A stretch of DNA of 64,000 nt, taken from the NCBI RefSeq assembly GCF_963675165.1, contig NC_087385.1:5725412-5789411 (forward strand), read 5' to 3'. The translations under genes were made by a program, and so were the position numbers. Under the pieces are notes generated by a model, which was not told the DNA's origin, did no database searches, and saw nothing but the letters and a program-made list of their open reading frames with translations. The stretch comes from Halichondria panicea. Its lineage: Eukaryota; Porifera; Demospongiae; Suberitida; Halichondriidae. Positions 1 through 11,850 of the stretch are shown piece after piece (position 1 is the first letter of the stretch; each line of letters begins with the position of its first letter).

Positions 1-29
1 TTGTGCTGATCATTAACTCTCTGTTGCAG

Positions 30-2309
30 TGCTGACCAGCTCTCGTGTGGCGTGACCTTGCTATTGGACTCTAGGAGCTCAAAGACACATTCAGCTACCA
101 AAATCATTCTGGAGAAGATATCAGTGAGTACTTGTTTGTGTTCAAGTGATTAGTTTAACTGATGGTTGTTTTATCATGCAGGTCAACAAGTTCCCCGTGA
201 GTGTCCACATGGTGTACGTCTACATCAAGACAGGACTGTTCAGTCGTTCTAAAAACCTCGCCAGTCCAGACGTCATTGCTAAACTACATGTGAGTATCTA
301 GAGCATAGCCCACAATGATAAACCAATCCCATGCTGTACTTCTCTGCTCAGTACATGTAGGCTGTATGTATATACTTATGTACATGTATGTATTCTTTCA
401 GCACAAGACTTACTTTCCCTGCAGATGGCGTACCTGCCTGACCAAAAGTCCTTGTTGGATCAGTTTGAGCCTAGTAATGTTCCCGATGAGTTGGGTGGCT
501 CCCTCAAGTACGACCACAAGAGCTGGGTCTACAACAGACTAGTGAGTTTTGTCAATAGCTATTCAATATTATTGTACCTGTGCAATCTAACACCACTCTC
601 CTTACATAATTATAACTTCTGTCGAATATAGAATATATATACTGATACCAATACCACGCCGTTCCCTGATATTGTATTTGTCTAGTACAGTATATATTAT
701 CTCTAAGCTAATTTGATTTCTCCATCCTCAGGAATTTGAGAAGATGCAGCACCTATATCAGCGAGCCAAGACACGGTTCCCCGACGTGAGAGATGCTCTG
801 GACCTCGTCAAGGTGCCCACCTGTGTCAAAGAGGCGGAGCATATCATGACAGAGGATCTTAAACTGAAGGAGGGGCTTGTCAATCGTCTGGCCGAAGCAG
901 AGCTATCAATTGACAACTTCTTGGACGTGCTCAAACACCAGGTTGATCAAGGCTCTCTTGAGATCTCACTGGGGACTAAGGATTACATCACAATGATGTC
1001 AGCACTCAACGGAATGCTAGAGGATATTAGAAACACTATGAGTCAGTTTGACAAGTTCTGGGGTGTGCACAAAGCCCGGGTGGATCACATGATGCGCATG
1101 TGCCACTTTAATAGGAGTGCTGACAAGGTAATGTCTTGAATTAAGTTACAAATTAGCATATAATTATAAGTGGAGCGTTTGATAAACATCCTCCAACACT
1201 ATGCCAATTAATACCATTCACTGCTCTGTACGTTCTGGCTGCAGTCCAAACACTTGATGCAAGGACACATTGACGACCTCAAGAGTGGTGGACTTTTACT
1301 AGGAGACACTCTCGAGAGCTCGCTGGAGCTGGGAGAGAAACACGAAGCATTTGTCTCAAAATGCAAAAGTGTAAGTTCTCTGACCTAACAATTCCCCAAA
1401 AATCTCTTCCCATTTCTTCCCCACTATCTCCCACTATCTCCCACTCTCTCCCATTAAAGAAAAAATTTGGTACTATATCTATATAATTATGCTAGCTGTT
1501 TGATCAGCTGTGTATGCTGGTACTACTAGGTGATATTGTTGACCTGCCACTCCCCTCACAGACAATGGATGAACACATGGACCGTATCCGTGCCGACGCT
1601 AACATTCTCATTAACCCGACCTTTGAACCCAAGGAGACTGACGACACAATGCATTCGGCTACTAAGGAAGCCATCACATTAGTTCAGAACCAACTCGACA
1701 ACCTCACCACCACCTACCAGGAGCTCATGACTCTATGTCAACAAAAGAGAGACTTATTCATTGTCTGCGTCAAATTCCACATGACCACAAGACAAGTAGG
1801 ATAATTGTAGCACATTGCAATGTAGTAGTACAGTTGCTTGGAAGTAGTTTGAATGGTCCTACATGTAACACTGGAGTAAAGTATTCATTCTGAATGGTTG
1901 TTTTTGGTCCAAAATTGAAGACAGTCATAGTACCATGTTATGTCTCAGGGCTACAGCTAGAATACACCTTTTATTTAAGCTGACCTTCCGATTTTGAAAA
2001 GTGTAGTTACATTAGAATCATCAGTTTATGTTGATGTACATGTACATGTACGTACCGTACTGTTGTGATACAGCTGTTCCCACCCCCACACAGTGTCAGC
2101 AGTGGACACAGGATGCACTGGAGTTTATGGCATCTCAGCCGCTGGAGGAACCGTCAAGCAAGATAGCCACAGATCTGGTGCGTCAGATAGACGGGACACT
2201 CAACAGAGTCAACCCCAATCAGTTAACTGCTATGATAGACCTGGCAGCTGCATTACCACCGGAGAAACAGTACAGCAAGAATGCACACAAGACATCACAG
2301 AAGTGAGTG

Positions 2310-2355
<46 letters not shown>

Positions 2356-2361
2356 GTGCGT

Positions 2362-2399
<38 letters not shown>

Positions 2400-5300
2400 T
2401 GTGTGTGTGTGTGTGTGGTTTATGTGTACTCCAGCATTGTATGGCTAGAGGCATATGTGCATTGTTTGCAGAGCTCTGTGATGAGGATATCACTGTGTGT
2501 GATGTCTAACTAGTTGTGGACCTGTGGCTTTATGTATTGTCTGTTTATTCTATAGGTTTGAGCAAGCAAGAGAACTGCTCAACAATCGCAAGGGTTCCCT
2601 ACAGAAGATCTTATCAATTGCTGCTGTGCAAAGTAACTCTACCTCCAACAAAGCAAAATCATTCAAGAAAAACAAAATTACTCATGTGAGTCCCCATGCA
2701 ACTATAGTCTATATGACCTATACATATCGAGTAGTGTATGTAGCACAACACTTGCCCTACCTACGCAGAGTGAAATAGAGATCGTAAATGGAAACAACTC
2801 GGAGCCCCTTTCCATAACGTCCCCTGCGGCCCTGGACAACCCCGAGGCCAGTCTATATCTGGCCAAGACGATGGCCAGTGTGACAGAGGAGTACACAGAC
2901 GGTGAGAGCAGTGAGGCAGTGATCAAGAGTAGGAACAACGTGTACCGGGAGTTGGTGGAGACAGAGAAGGTGTATATCAAGGACATGCAGACGGTCATGG
3001 ACGTGAGTGTGGCGTACTGTAGTAGGTACAGCTGATATTTGAGGGGTGGAGTTTTGAATGTTCAGTCTCAGAAATAAGAAGAAATAAGATACATGTCAAA
3101 GGCTTTAAATCACATTGTCAAAGTTATAGCGTGTAATAAAAGTCATACAGCCCCTTCTGTGTTATTACACAGTCGCGTAGCCTCGAGGTATGATTTGGTA
3201 AGGGTCATCATGTTTTAAAACACATATAGCATGAGAAATTAATCCTTGTGTTTTATTCATATACAATTCGTTCTCGTGCTTGTGCCAGTATATTTCATAG
3301 TATCTACATTCATACTCGATATCATGTTATATCTGTTGCGCATAATTACGCTCATGTAATGGATTGACACTGTACATTGACGACTACTTGTACACCCCCC
3401 AGGCTTACTATGATGCTATGGACCCTGAGAGTGTGAGCATCCCACTGAGATTGCGGGGGAAGAGAGACGCTGTCTTTGGTAATATCCTCGACATCTACAA
3501 GTTCCATGACAGGTACACACAACCATGCTATTTAGCGTGTGCATTGTCAGCATACCAGAGTCTGGAGATGTGCAGCTAATCATGTGTTTGTCTTCTACAG
3601 TGTGTTCAGCAAGGCTTTGGATCGCTATGCCGACCAGCCAGAGAGAATGGGAGAGTGCTTCATTCAGTTTGTAAGTAGCACATTTCACGTGATGTACTTG
3701 TCTGTGGTACAAATGTGTGTTCTAGGCTGTTAAGTTTTGACTACGGGAGACATACTTGGCATACCCACGGGCCCAGCCCTCGCAGCTAGTGTCTGTGTAT
3801 ATATTGTACTGTCCTCATTGTCTGTACTGCCTTTACTTGTTCTTTCCTGCCTCCAGACCCAAGAGTTCCAGATGTACTCAGACTACTGCAAGAATCGCTC
3901 CAACTCTGAGACACTGGTTAACGAGGGGGCGGAGTGTCAGGCATTCTTCAAGGGCATACAGCGCAACCTTGCTCACGCTCTAGACCTCAACGCATATCTC
4001 CTCAGGCCGGTCCAGAGGATCACCAAATATCAGCTACTGCTCAAAGTAAGTTTAGCATAAAATCGTAGCATTTCGCTGTTGCTTAGCTCTGAAACACCAA
4101 AAACATATGAGGGGTGAGTAGTGCCAAAAGGAGGATGTTTTTAGGAGGGGGGTGTTTGTTTTGTTTGGTGGCGGCGGCTTAACCTCGAAGGTGGCGGCGG
4201 GTGTTTACTTGCTGGCGGCGGCTTAACTTCGAAGGTGGCGGCGGCTTAACCTCGAATGTGGCGGAGGCTGTTTCCTTCTTTATCTATGGTGGCGGCTGGT
4301 GTTTTTTGGTGGCGGCATGAGAGTGTAGAGACTCTATCTACGGTGGCGGCGGCTTAACCTCGAGGTTACGTCGGGTGTTTACTTGGTGGAGGCGGCTTAG
4401 CCTCGAATATAATTATTAATGTGGATGTGAATAAGATAATGTTGGACCACTTGACCTTTAACTAATTAAAGTTATCTTGGCAGACTACTTCTCAAGCTTG
4501 TTTTTAGTGTCTGGGAGGGATTGTGGAGTGGTCAAGACCAGTCCAGACAGTTGCTCTAGCGCTGACCTGATATCAGGCTGCTCATGGTCTCGAGGCTAGC
4601 TAGCACAGGAGCAACCCTCTGTTTCTCTACTATATTCACGGCTGGCCTTTACATTTTCGAGGCTAAGCCGCCGCCACCAACCACATTGCCGTCACCAACT
4701 GACACTCGCCGCCACCCTGGAGGTTAAGCCGCCGCCAACAACTGACACCTGCCGCCACCCTCGAGGTTAAGCCGCCGCCACAAAGTAAACACCGCCGCCT
4801 CCTAACACACCAAATTCGTTTTCTTTTGGCACTATTCACCTCTCATAAAAACATACTCTAAGGGAGCTTTCATTTATACTCATTCTGTAATATATTCCTG
4901 GCTTATCTATATTGTATTATTCCATCAGTGTACTGACTTATTGTTCATGCTTCTCTTCGTACCAATAACTACTGACTACCCCGCCCCCTCTAACTATACA
5001 CACTCTGTCACCCCCGCCCCCTCTAACTACATGCACACTCTGTCACCCCCGCCCCCTCTAACTATACACACTCTGTCACCCCCCGCCCCCTCTAACTACA
5101 CACTCTGTCACCCCCGCCCCCTCTAACTACACACTCTGTCACCCCCCACCCCCTCTAACTATACACACTCTGTCACAGGACATGATGAAGCATTCCAGCA
5201 ATGCCCCCAAGGCGTACTCTGACCTCCAGATGGCTCTGGACAGAATGCTCAAGGTCCTCAAGAATCTCAACGACTCTCTACATGTTGTCGGACTCAAAGG

Positions 5301-7851
5301 GTTTCCAGTAAGTTAATTAAAAAGATTTTGCACAAAAAGAGTCAAAAGTTCTACAACAACTCTCTCATGTTGTGATATTGAATAAAAGTTAATGCACAAA
5401 AAGATATTTCTTTACTGCTTGACAGCAATTGCTGTCAATTTCAGAGAAAATTTTACACCGAATGTGTAGTCTTGACTTTTCTCAATCGTATGCTTTTCGC
5501 ACTTATTGATTCTGAACTTTTTGGGGTTTTGAATGCCTGCACGATCGAGATCTACAAAAAACCGATAATCCCAATCTTTTCCAAACTTGCTGTCTTGATC
5601 AGTAGTGAACCCTTTCACCACTTTTCCTTGTGCAACTGTTTGAATAGTAGCCAATTTACTTCTAATAGGATCGTCTGCAGAAGGTTCAATCATATGCCCT
5701 CTTTGATTTGGTCCCAAGTATGATCCAGTAAATTCCTGACCTTCTAGTTCATTGTAGTACCTAGTTATCTTCTCCATTTGAGCATCTATTTCCATTTCAG
5801 CTGCCATCAATGCTATTTAGTGACCAACGTATGTCTTCTAAAGCTTTACAGTAAAGTTGTTGTACATACGTGTAAAGTTAATCTTAGACTGAAAGGTTAC
5901 ATAATTACTGCACGTGCTTACTGCTAGTCTATATTTGTATTCACTGTGTTAGTATTCACTAGCAAGGATAGCGTCAAACATTGTTCCTACATGTAGTGTT
6001 TACATGTACTTCGCGTGCTTATCATAATATTAGTTTAAGTGAACAATGTGATGTTTGCTTCCCCAGGGTGCTCTTGCTGAACAAGGAAGATTACTAGTTC
6101 ATGTAAGTGCTGTACCGACTTTCGTTAGGTCATGTGACAAATGGCCTCTTATAGGTATTGACTTATCAATATATCATGTGACTGTGTAGGATGCGTTCAA
6201 CGTGTGGGACAGTGGTGCCAGTGTCAGTCGCTCCCTTTTCTCCCGCGGCCATGAGAGACACGTCTTCCTCTTTGAGAAGGTCATCATCTTTAGCAAAAAG
6301 ATTGAAGCCTCTGAAGAGAAGAAGAGAGTCAGGAAATCGGACGCCTACCTCTACAAAGGTCACCTTGAGGTGAGTGCCTATACTCCCACCCCCTCTTATT
6401 CACCACACCCCCCTCACAGCTGACGGACATTGCACTGAAAGATTCCATCGACACTCAGCCTCTTCAGTTTATCTTAACGGTACATGGACAACAGAAAATA
6501 TACAAATTTCTGGTGAGTGCGATTGGGTAGCTTGTGTGTCATGTGATTAATAACCCCGCCCACAGGCCCAGACGAAGGTGATACACACCATGTGGACGAA
6601 TGAGATACGAAGATTGCTACAAGTCCAGTTCACACTCATGAAAGGTAGGGAGTGGTCTCTTGATGTTTGCTCGCTGTCATTATGGATACTCACACACACA
6701 CAGATAAGGTGATCAAGTCTGGGACTCTAGACAGAAAGAGTTACAAGGGGAAGACTAAGCTTTGTGAGTTTCTACCATTCTCCCCTTAATACAACAGTGT
6801 ACTCATCTGAACCTCCACAGCAACACATCAAAGAGACAGTCGGTTGTTTGCTTCCATCAAGGAAGAGTCCCCCAAGAAATCAATATCGTAAGTCGATCGA
6901 TACCCTCACCCCCCCCTCAGTTCATAACCTCCCCCTCCGTGTACAGTAACAGGTTCAACCTGTTCAAGCGAAACAAGAAGGGTGACCAGAAGAAGCCCCT
7001 TAAGTCCTCCACCAGTCTCTCAGGAAACCCAGAATCATCCCTCGTGGCTAGCTGCAGTGTCCCTCCCAGTCTCAAATACTCCATCGGTGGCAAGTCTAGT
7101 CGCAGAGCATCAAATGAGCAGGCCTCACTGTCCAAGTCCAGCATTGAGAGTGCCAGGAGCACCAACGGTGGGTTATTGTGTGTGTGTGTGGGTCACAGTA
7201 GTATTGTTTAATGTGTACATTGATATAGCTAGGTCCATCTGTTGACTGTAAGCACCCCCCCCTAATTATTCAGACACATGCAATAGAATACTTGTTTCAA
7301 TTGGTGTACACTCTCTCTCTATGCAGAGGAGAGCTCTAGTGAGGATGACATGTCCTATGATGAGGATGATGAGAGTGAAATGGGACAGACTGCAGATCAC
7401 TACGAGTCACTGGTGAGCCTATACCACACACTGCGTCAGGTTAACACACTCACTATGTATTAATTTTAGGTAATTGCCCTAATCTAATAATGGCGCTGTG
7501 TTGCTTTTGTAATGCTTCTGAACTGGCAAATTACGTTTACCGTGGCCCCCACACAATTTCGTCTGCACTGTGCACTATTCATTAAATACTCAACCCCACT
7601 CCCAGGCCCCTGGTGCTGCTCGCTACTACTACGCCATGGACGACTACAATTCTGGAGATTCCGATGGTGGTATCAGTCTCTGCAAGGAGCAACAAGTGGA
7701 GGTGCTGGGTATCAACCCCTACGGCTGGTGGTGGGTACGAGTGACCAACGACTGTAACGGGGAGTTAGAGGAAGGTTGGGTGCCAGCCAGTTATCTCAGA
7801 GTTATCGATGAGCTCAAGGAGGAAGGGACAAAATCAATAACTTGTGTATAG
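30..7851 (+). CDS. MCF2L/DBS-like Rho guanine nucleotide exchange factor, 3' portion (5' end outside window)
   Basis: Activates Rho-family GTPases at membranes by GDP/GTP exchange. I join 22 exons: 30-123, 182-289, 425-541, 732-1127, 1245-1370, 1562-1795, 2094-2302, 2556-2685, 2769-3002, 3403-3512, 3601-3670, 3857-4045, 5179-5307, 6067-6102, 6190-6369, 6420-6512, 6566-6644, 6704-6763, 6821-6887, 6947-7167, 7327-7412, 7606-7851. All phases agree, giving about 1,070 residues. Order seen: end of a Sec14/CRAL-TRIO domain (DELGGSLKYDHKSWV), spectrin-like helices, DH domain (YKFHD; LLRPVQRITKYQLLLK is the signature helix), PH domain (GHERHVFLFEKVIIFSKK), Ser/acidic linker, and a C-terminal SH3 (GWWWVRV, EGWVPASYL). 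This order matches MCF2L/DBS rather than Trio/Kalirin. The first exon starts inside the Sec14 domain, so the gene continues upstream of the window. Intron 12 carries a large transposon-like palindrome and intron 13 an antisense gene. Confidence 0.9.
2309..2418. repeat. (GT)n microsatellite in RhoGEF intron 7
   Basis: Nearly pure GT dinucleotide tract directly after the donor of the exon ending at 2302. The Cys/Val-rich and His/Thr-rich reading frames across it are artefacts of the repeat. Confidence 0.95.
4105..4855. mobile_element. MITE-like palindromic element with GC-rich internal minisatellite
   Basis: Lies in RhoGEF intron 12. Left end 4107-4130 (TGAGGGGTGAGTAGTGCCAA) is the imperfect inverse of 4829-4852. 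Inside each arm a unit of about 22 bp built on GGTGGCGGCGGCTTAACCTC is repeated several times, on the plus strand at about 4170-4400 and inverted at about 4655-4800, so the whole element could fold into a long hairpin. The paralogous intron at 8737-9124 lacks it: the flanks join directly there near 8785-8803. This gives a natural empty site. No transposase is encoded, so it is non-autonomous. Confidence 0.75.
4976..5178 (+). repeat. C-rich minisatellite forming the polypyrimidine tract of RhoGEF exon 13
   Basis: About seven units of 27-31 bp with core CCCCGCCCCCTCTAACTA followed by CACACTCTGTCAC. The last unit ends CTCTGTCACAG and is the acceptor of the exon starting at 5179. A second array occupies the equivalent place before the duplicate exon at 9125. 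Confidence 0.9.
5412..5810 (-). CDS. Antisense family member A, unrecognised, intact single exon (132 aa)
   Basis: I do not recognise this protein; it founds the nested family described here. It lies antisense in RhoGEF intron 13, about 100 bp after exon 13. A short charged N-terminal helix leads to a domain of about 115 residues with the landmarks LEGQEFTGSYLG, DDPIRSKLATIQTVAQGKV, KGFTTDQDS, DYRFFVDLD, and a C-terminal LKLTAIAV strand. No signal peptide or membrane segment is visible, so it is probably cytosolic. The closest relatives are copies B (9348-9803) and C (11851-12222). The start is ATG at 5810; a second ATG follows at once. Its upstream region has no perfect heat-shock-like motif, unlike B and C. 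Confidence 0.6.
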   Translation of the reverse strand: MMAAEMEIDAQMEKITRYYNELEGQEFTGSYLGPNQRGHMIEPSADDPIRSKLATIQTVAQGKVVKGFTTDQDSKFGKDWDYRFFVDLDRAGIQNPKKFRINKCEKHTIEKSQDYTFGVKFSLKLTAIAVKQ

Positions 7852-7984
7852 TTGCTCGTTTATTTGTTTGTGAACTTTGTGAGTGTTTATTTTTCTTAAT
7901 AGATTTGACTGTTGTATATTCACATTGACTTTTGATCCCACAATATTTTGATAATCTTATTTGATCTCATGGTGGTCTTGCATT

Positions 7985-8170
7985 TTGGAGGAGGGGCTAG
8001 TTTCTGTTTGCTGGACCATGTCCCATGTACAAGACAAGCTCTAGGACATGTAGGAGCTGTTCATTGCTAATTATCCTATGGCCATGAGCCTAAACTGTTG
8101 GAGTTTATGGTGAGACTCAAACCTAGAGCTAGAGCAATGGATATGGAGTCTCTGTCATGTCTGGTTTGAC
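7985..8170 (+). pseudogene. Decayed first exon of a TIR-NHL gene
   Basis: Closely similar to 19325-19510, the start and first exon of the TIR-NHL gene. Shared stretches include AGGAGCTGTTCATT, TGAGCCT(A/G)AACTGTTGGAG and TCTCTGTC. Small deletions and substitutions destroy the frame, and no second TIR exon or NHL exon follows. It sits about 130 bp after the RhoGEF stop, the same order as the second SH3 exon and intact TIR-NHL gene near 19 kb, so it was carried here in the same tandem duplication. Confidence 0.8.
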
Positions 8171-8300
8171 CATATATGGGGCTGAGAGTACTTCACATTC
8201 ACAATGTTCAGTTATAAAGCATTCATATGATATTTACCGTTGGTAGTCACTAAGTACTGTATATGTGGTGCAACTTTGTGTTCTGCACTGTTAGGTTTGT

Positions 8301-8412
8301 AATTTCGAGGGTGTAAACTTTCGCTTGTATAGACCACGAACATTTACTGAAAAACTATGATACTCCACGAACACTAAATGTTCTTTCCACAAAAGTTTAT
8401 ACCCTCGAAATA
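8301..8412. mobile_element. Short palindromic element (MITE-like)
   Basis: Inverted termini: AATTTCGAGGGTGTAAACTTT at 8301 faces AAAGTTTATACCCTCGAAAT ending near 8412, with about 70 bp between. No coding capacity. It lies close to the junction where the duplicated RhoGEF block begins (about 8455). Confidence 0.6.
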
Positions 8413-8454
8413 TACCCGCCTATACACTGTAATGTGACCCTCTCAAAAACATAG

Positions 8455-9244
8455 CTACTTGGCATACCCACGTGCCCAACCCTCGCTGCTAGAGTCTGAT
8501 ACTGTCCTCATTGTCTGTACTGCCTTTACTTGTTCTTTCCTGCCTCCAGACCCAAGAGTTCCAGATGTACTCAGACTACTGCAAGAATCGCTCCAACTCT
8601 GAGACACTGGTTAACGAGGGGGCAGAGTGTCAGGCATTCTTCAAGGGCATACAGCGCAATCTTGCTCACGCTCTAGACCTCAATGCATATCTCCTCAGGC
8701 CATCAAAGGATCACCAAATATCAGCTACTGCTCAAAGTAAGTTTAGCATAAAATCGTGGCATTTCAATATTGCTTAGCTCTTAACACCAAAACAGAACTA
8801 TTAAGGGAGCTTAGTTGTATGTACAGTACATCTCATCTATTCCTGACTTATCTATCTCATTCCATCCATGCATATACTAAATCTACTTCAGATCGAAATG
8901 TTCATATCGTGTTTCTATTACACTGACCCCCCCTGCCCCCTAACTACACACTCTGTCACCCCCGCCCCCTCTAACTATACACACTCTGTCACCCCCCCGC
9001 CCCCTCTAACTATACACACTCTGTCACCCCCGCCCCCTCTAACTACACACTCTGTCACCCCCCGCCTCCTCTAACTACACACTCTGTCACCCCCCGCCCC
9101 CTCTAACTACACACTCTGTCACAGGACATGATGAGCAATGCCCCCAAGGCGTACTCTGACCTCCAGATGGCTCTGGACAGAATGCTCAAGGTTCTCAAGA
9201 ATCTCAACGACTCTCTACACGTTGTCGGACTCAAAGGGTTTCCA
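8455..9244 (+). pseudogene. Duplicate of RhoGEF DH exons 12 and 13 (copy 2)
   Basis: The similarity begins in the intron at about 8455 (parent about 3750). Exon 12' (8550-8736) is nearly identical to 3857-4045 but has a small deletion just before the RITKYQ segment, which shifts the frame. Exon 13' (9125-9244) lacks nine bases in frame (residues HSS/KHS region) and is otherwise open. The C-rich minisatellite before exon 13 is duplicated too (about 8930-9124). Splice sites are kept. The frameshift argues against a functional DH domain. Confidence 0.85.
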
Positions 9245-9347
9245 GTAAGTTAATCAACGGAATAAAACATTTTGCACAAAAGGAGTCTAAAGTTCTACAA
9301 CAACTCTCAACATGTTGTGGCATTCAGAAAGGTTGCACAATAATAGG

Positions 9348-9803
9348 TTACACAATAGGAGGAGTAAAAGAAGGGATTGCTGTGACTTTCAGAGCAACCC
9401 CAACACCGAGTGCGTAGAGTGCATTTGGTGTTGTAAGTCTAAACGATTCGTAGCCATTGATTTTGAACTTGTCGGGGCTTGAAATTCCTGCAAAATCGAG
9501 ATCTACAAAAAAACGATCATTCCATTGTGGCCCGTACTCTCTGTCTTGATCAGTAGTAAACCCTCTCCACATTTTTCCTTGTGTAACTGTTCGAATAGCA
9601 GCCAATTTCTCTCCAATAGGATCGCCTACAGCAGGTTCAATCACATGCCATATTTTACCCTGATCAGACCATGTTCTCAAGTATACTCCAGTAAATTCCT
9701 GATCTTTCAGTGTTTTGTACTGTTTACGTATCTTCTTAAATTCTTTCTTTAATTCAGCTTCCCTTTCCACTTTAGCTTGCTTTTCCATTTCAGCTGCTAT
9801 CAA
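9348..9803 (-). CDS. Antisense family member B, unrecognised, intact single exon (151 aa)
   Basis: Same family as the 5412-5810 gene and in the same relation to the host exon: it begins about 100 bp after the 3' end of exon copy 13'. The N-terminal 30 residues are a highly charged helix (KQAKVEREAELKKEFKKIRK). The shared domain follows with LKDQEFTGVYL, GDPIGEKLAAIRTV, WRGFTTDQDREYG, DRFFVDLDFAGI and LKVTAI. No signal peptide, no introns. A perfect three-unit heat-shock-element-like motif lies about 130 bp upstream of the ATG (9933-9947). Function unknown; intact frame and conserved core suggest a working gene. Confidence 0.65.
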   Translation of the reverse strand: MIAAEMEKQAKVEREAELKKEFKKIRKQYKTLKDQEFTGVYLRTWSDQGKIWHVIEPAVGDPIGEKLAAIRTVTQGKMWRGFTTDQDREYGPQWNDRFFVDLDFAGISSPDKFKINGYESFRLTTPNALYALGVGVALKVTAIPSFTPPIV

Positions 9804-9932
9804 GCTATTTAGTGACCAAAGGTATGGCTTCTATAGCTTTAAAGTTGTTGCATGTACCTGTAAATTTGTTCTAGAAGGTCAAGTATATAATTATATGGAC
9901 AATGTCGTTACCATATTAGTATGTGTAGAGTT

Positions 9933-9947
9933 GTTCTAGAACATTCT
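9933..9947. promoter_or_regulatory. Heat-shock-element-like motif upstream of family member B
   Basis: GTTCTAGAACATTCT matches nTTCnnGAAnnTTCn exactly (three alternating HSF1 pentamers). It lies 130 bp upstream of the minus-strand ATG at 9803, embedded in a flank also found upstream of member C. Confidence 0.5.
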
Positions 9948-10261
9948 ATTGTTGATATATGCACGTGCAGTAAGCACGCTTATGTATTCATCAACCTCAG
10001 ACCTCGACAGGAAGCTACATATACATTAGAAATTCTACTAATGGATTGTCCGTACTTTCATGCCGCCCAGTTTGCATTTTATATCACAAAGTACACTTTG
10101 GGGAAAAGTGTACTGAAAACATTTTGTGAAAACATTGATGACTCCTCAAACTATGCCATCATACCATACCGCAACCAACATCTTTTTTGGTGTTTAAGTC
10201 AATTCTATACTTTCACCCATTTTTCCACAATAATATTATGTTTGAACTTGTTGTAAGATTT

Positions 10262-10276
10262 AGTCTAGAACATTCT
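10262..10276. promoter_or_regulatory. Degenerate heat-shock-element-like motif
   Basis: AGTCTAGAACATTCT matches the three-unit consensus with one mismatch in the first unit. It lies in a repeated flank that resembles 17540-17640. No gene starts close to it, so it may be only a duplicated relic. Confidence 0.3.
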
Positions 10277-10544
10277 ATTTGAATACACGCAACGCACGTG
10301 GTACTTCGATTATGTGACAAATGGTAAGTGTTATTGGTAATCAATCAGTGATTCGTGTAATCGGTGCCTGTAGCTTTAAAAGAAACACCCTCATTCTGTG
10401 CTTTAAAGGAGTATGTAATTCGTACCTGGCTTGTCTAATATCCGTGGACCGAATTGTTCATGCTTTTCTTTTGGTACTGAAGTATGATAATGACAACAGC
10501 GACTACGTACCCCCTGCCACCTCTAACCACGCACACTGTCACAG

Positions 10545-10664
10545 GACATGATGAAGCATTCCAGCAATGCCCCCAAGGCATACTCTGACCTTCAGATGGC
10601 TCTGGACAGAATTCCAAGGTCCTTAATGACTCTCTACACGTTGTCGGACTCAAAAGGGTTTCCG
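10545..10664 (+). pseudogene. Duplicate of RhoGEF exon 13 (copy 3), frameshifted
   Basis: Starts after CTGTCACAG like the parent and is nearly identical for the first 70 bases. Loss of bases in the DRMLKVLKNLN segment then shifts the frame. The acceptor and the GTGAGT donor survive. Followed on the minus strand by broken family member E. Confidence 0.8.
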
Positions 10665-10796
10665 GTGAGTGATTAACTACATAAAACTCGAATATATAAA
10701 ATCACCTCGAATATAAAATTACGCTAAAAGACGACAGACATGTAGACTGGCAGAATATGCCACTGCTGTAACCCCGTGGCTGGGCTTAATAGGAAA

Positions 10797-11523
10797 TTTT
10801 ATTACGAGTCCATATCCATATGAGTAATTGGTATTGGGATCTGAGGGATTCATAGGAATTGGAAATGTGTTAGTTAGTATCAGTGATCTCGTATTGACCT
10901 TCTGGTGAACTTTCGTTCACTATTTCTGCAAAGAAGCGGTAGTTGGTGTAGTACTTTGAGTCTTCAGGCCCAGTGAATCCTCTCCACACACGTCCGTTTG
11001 ATATATAGCAGGTGGATTGCTCTCAAGATGTTAATGATGTCAGTAGCTATAGAGCCATTATCCACTTCAATCACTTAATTCCCATGTTTTGTTTTGTCCG
11101 TTCCATTGTCCTTGGTGTGACATCCATTAAACACCTTGTACTTGAGCCAAGTGTAGAGTGCTCGTACTGCTGCTTTTAGAGTAGAGCGGGCTGCTTCTTC
11201 TTTTGCTTCTTGGATGCCTCTGAGTGTGCTTCTTCTATAATGATTTCTGCTTCTTCATTTACCTCTTCATTTGCTTCTTGAATCAATCCAGACGCTTCAT
11301 AGGGAGTGTTCTCAAAACTAGGCGCGTGATAAGTATTCGTCGTTAGTAGCTCGTAATAAGAATATACCCACGATTCCACTGTAGCCTTATAACTATAATT
11401 ATTGTAGTGGAATAGAAACTCCATGTTGACGGAAGCAACAGTTAGCTGTCTATTGTATGTATCCTTACTGCCAGTCCATAAACGGTAAATGTACATAATT
11501 ATGTATATAAATCCCACAAGCAC
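10797..11523 (-). pseudogene. Antisense family member E, broken
   Basis: On the minus strand the core is readable in pieces: WRGFTGPEDSKYYTNYRFFAE, then a GQYEI-type strand and the 3' end near 10797, close to members D and G. An insertion where others read CACACGTCCGTTTGCTATC (about 10990-11010), further indels and stops break the frame. Upstream at 11176-11280 there is a helical Glu-rich stretch (ANEEVNEEAEIIIEEAH) like the N-terminal region of member F. It follows exon-13 copy 3, keeping the exon-then-antisense-gene pattern. The 5' limit is uncertain. Confidence 0.6.
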
Positions 11524-11850
11524 CCGAGTGCTTAATGCCTCGACGTGTTTTGCTTCGGTCTAGAGTGTTATAGAAGAGGAGCTTAATGGTTATGGGAAAC
11601 AAAATTTATCTTGTATCCAGAGAACAAACAGTTATGAGCCCAAAATGTTATCAACAACGCAACATAACTTAGAAAATAAATGTACAATAATATTATACTT
11701 GTAAGTGCTGGTCTTAGGATGGCGCTGTAATTTGAAAAAAAAATAGGGTAATATCTGTTATTGGTACAGTTAAACAACTCTCTACATGCAGGAGCTCCTG
11801 CTACATGTTATAATTATACATGACTCTTAATAAAAATGAACCAGTTTTTA

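Noticed and set aside
2309-2513. Long Cys/Val-rich and His/Thr-rich reading frames
   Set aside because: They are translations of GT/CA microsatellites, here and also at 44507-44689, 45175-45523, 45804-45992 and 53097-53218.
4976-5178. Possible CRISPR-like array of about 30-bp repeats
   Set aside because: Units are head-to-tail without unique spacers and sit at a splice acceptor in a eukaryotic intron; it is a minisatellite.
10797-11175. Family member E as an intact gene
   Set aside because: Several stops and indels break the core domain even though the KGFT-PEDS region is readable.
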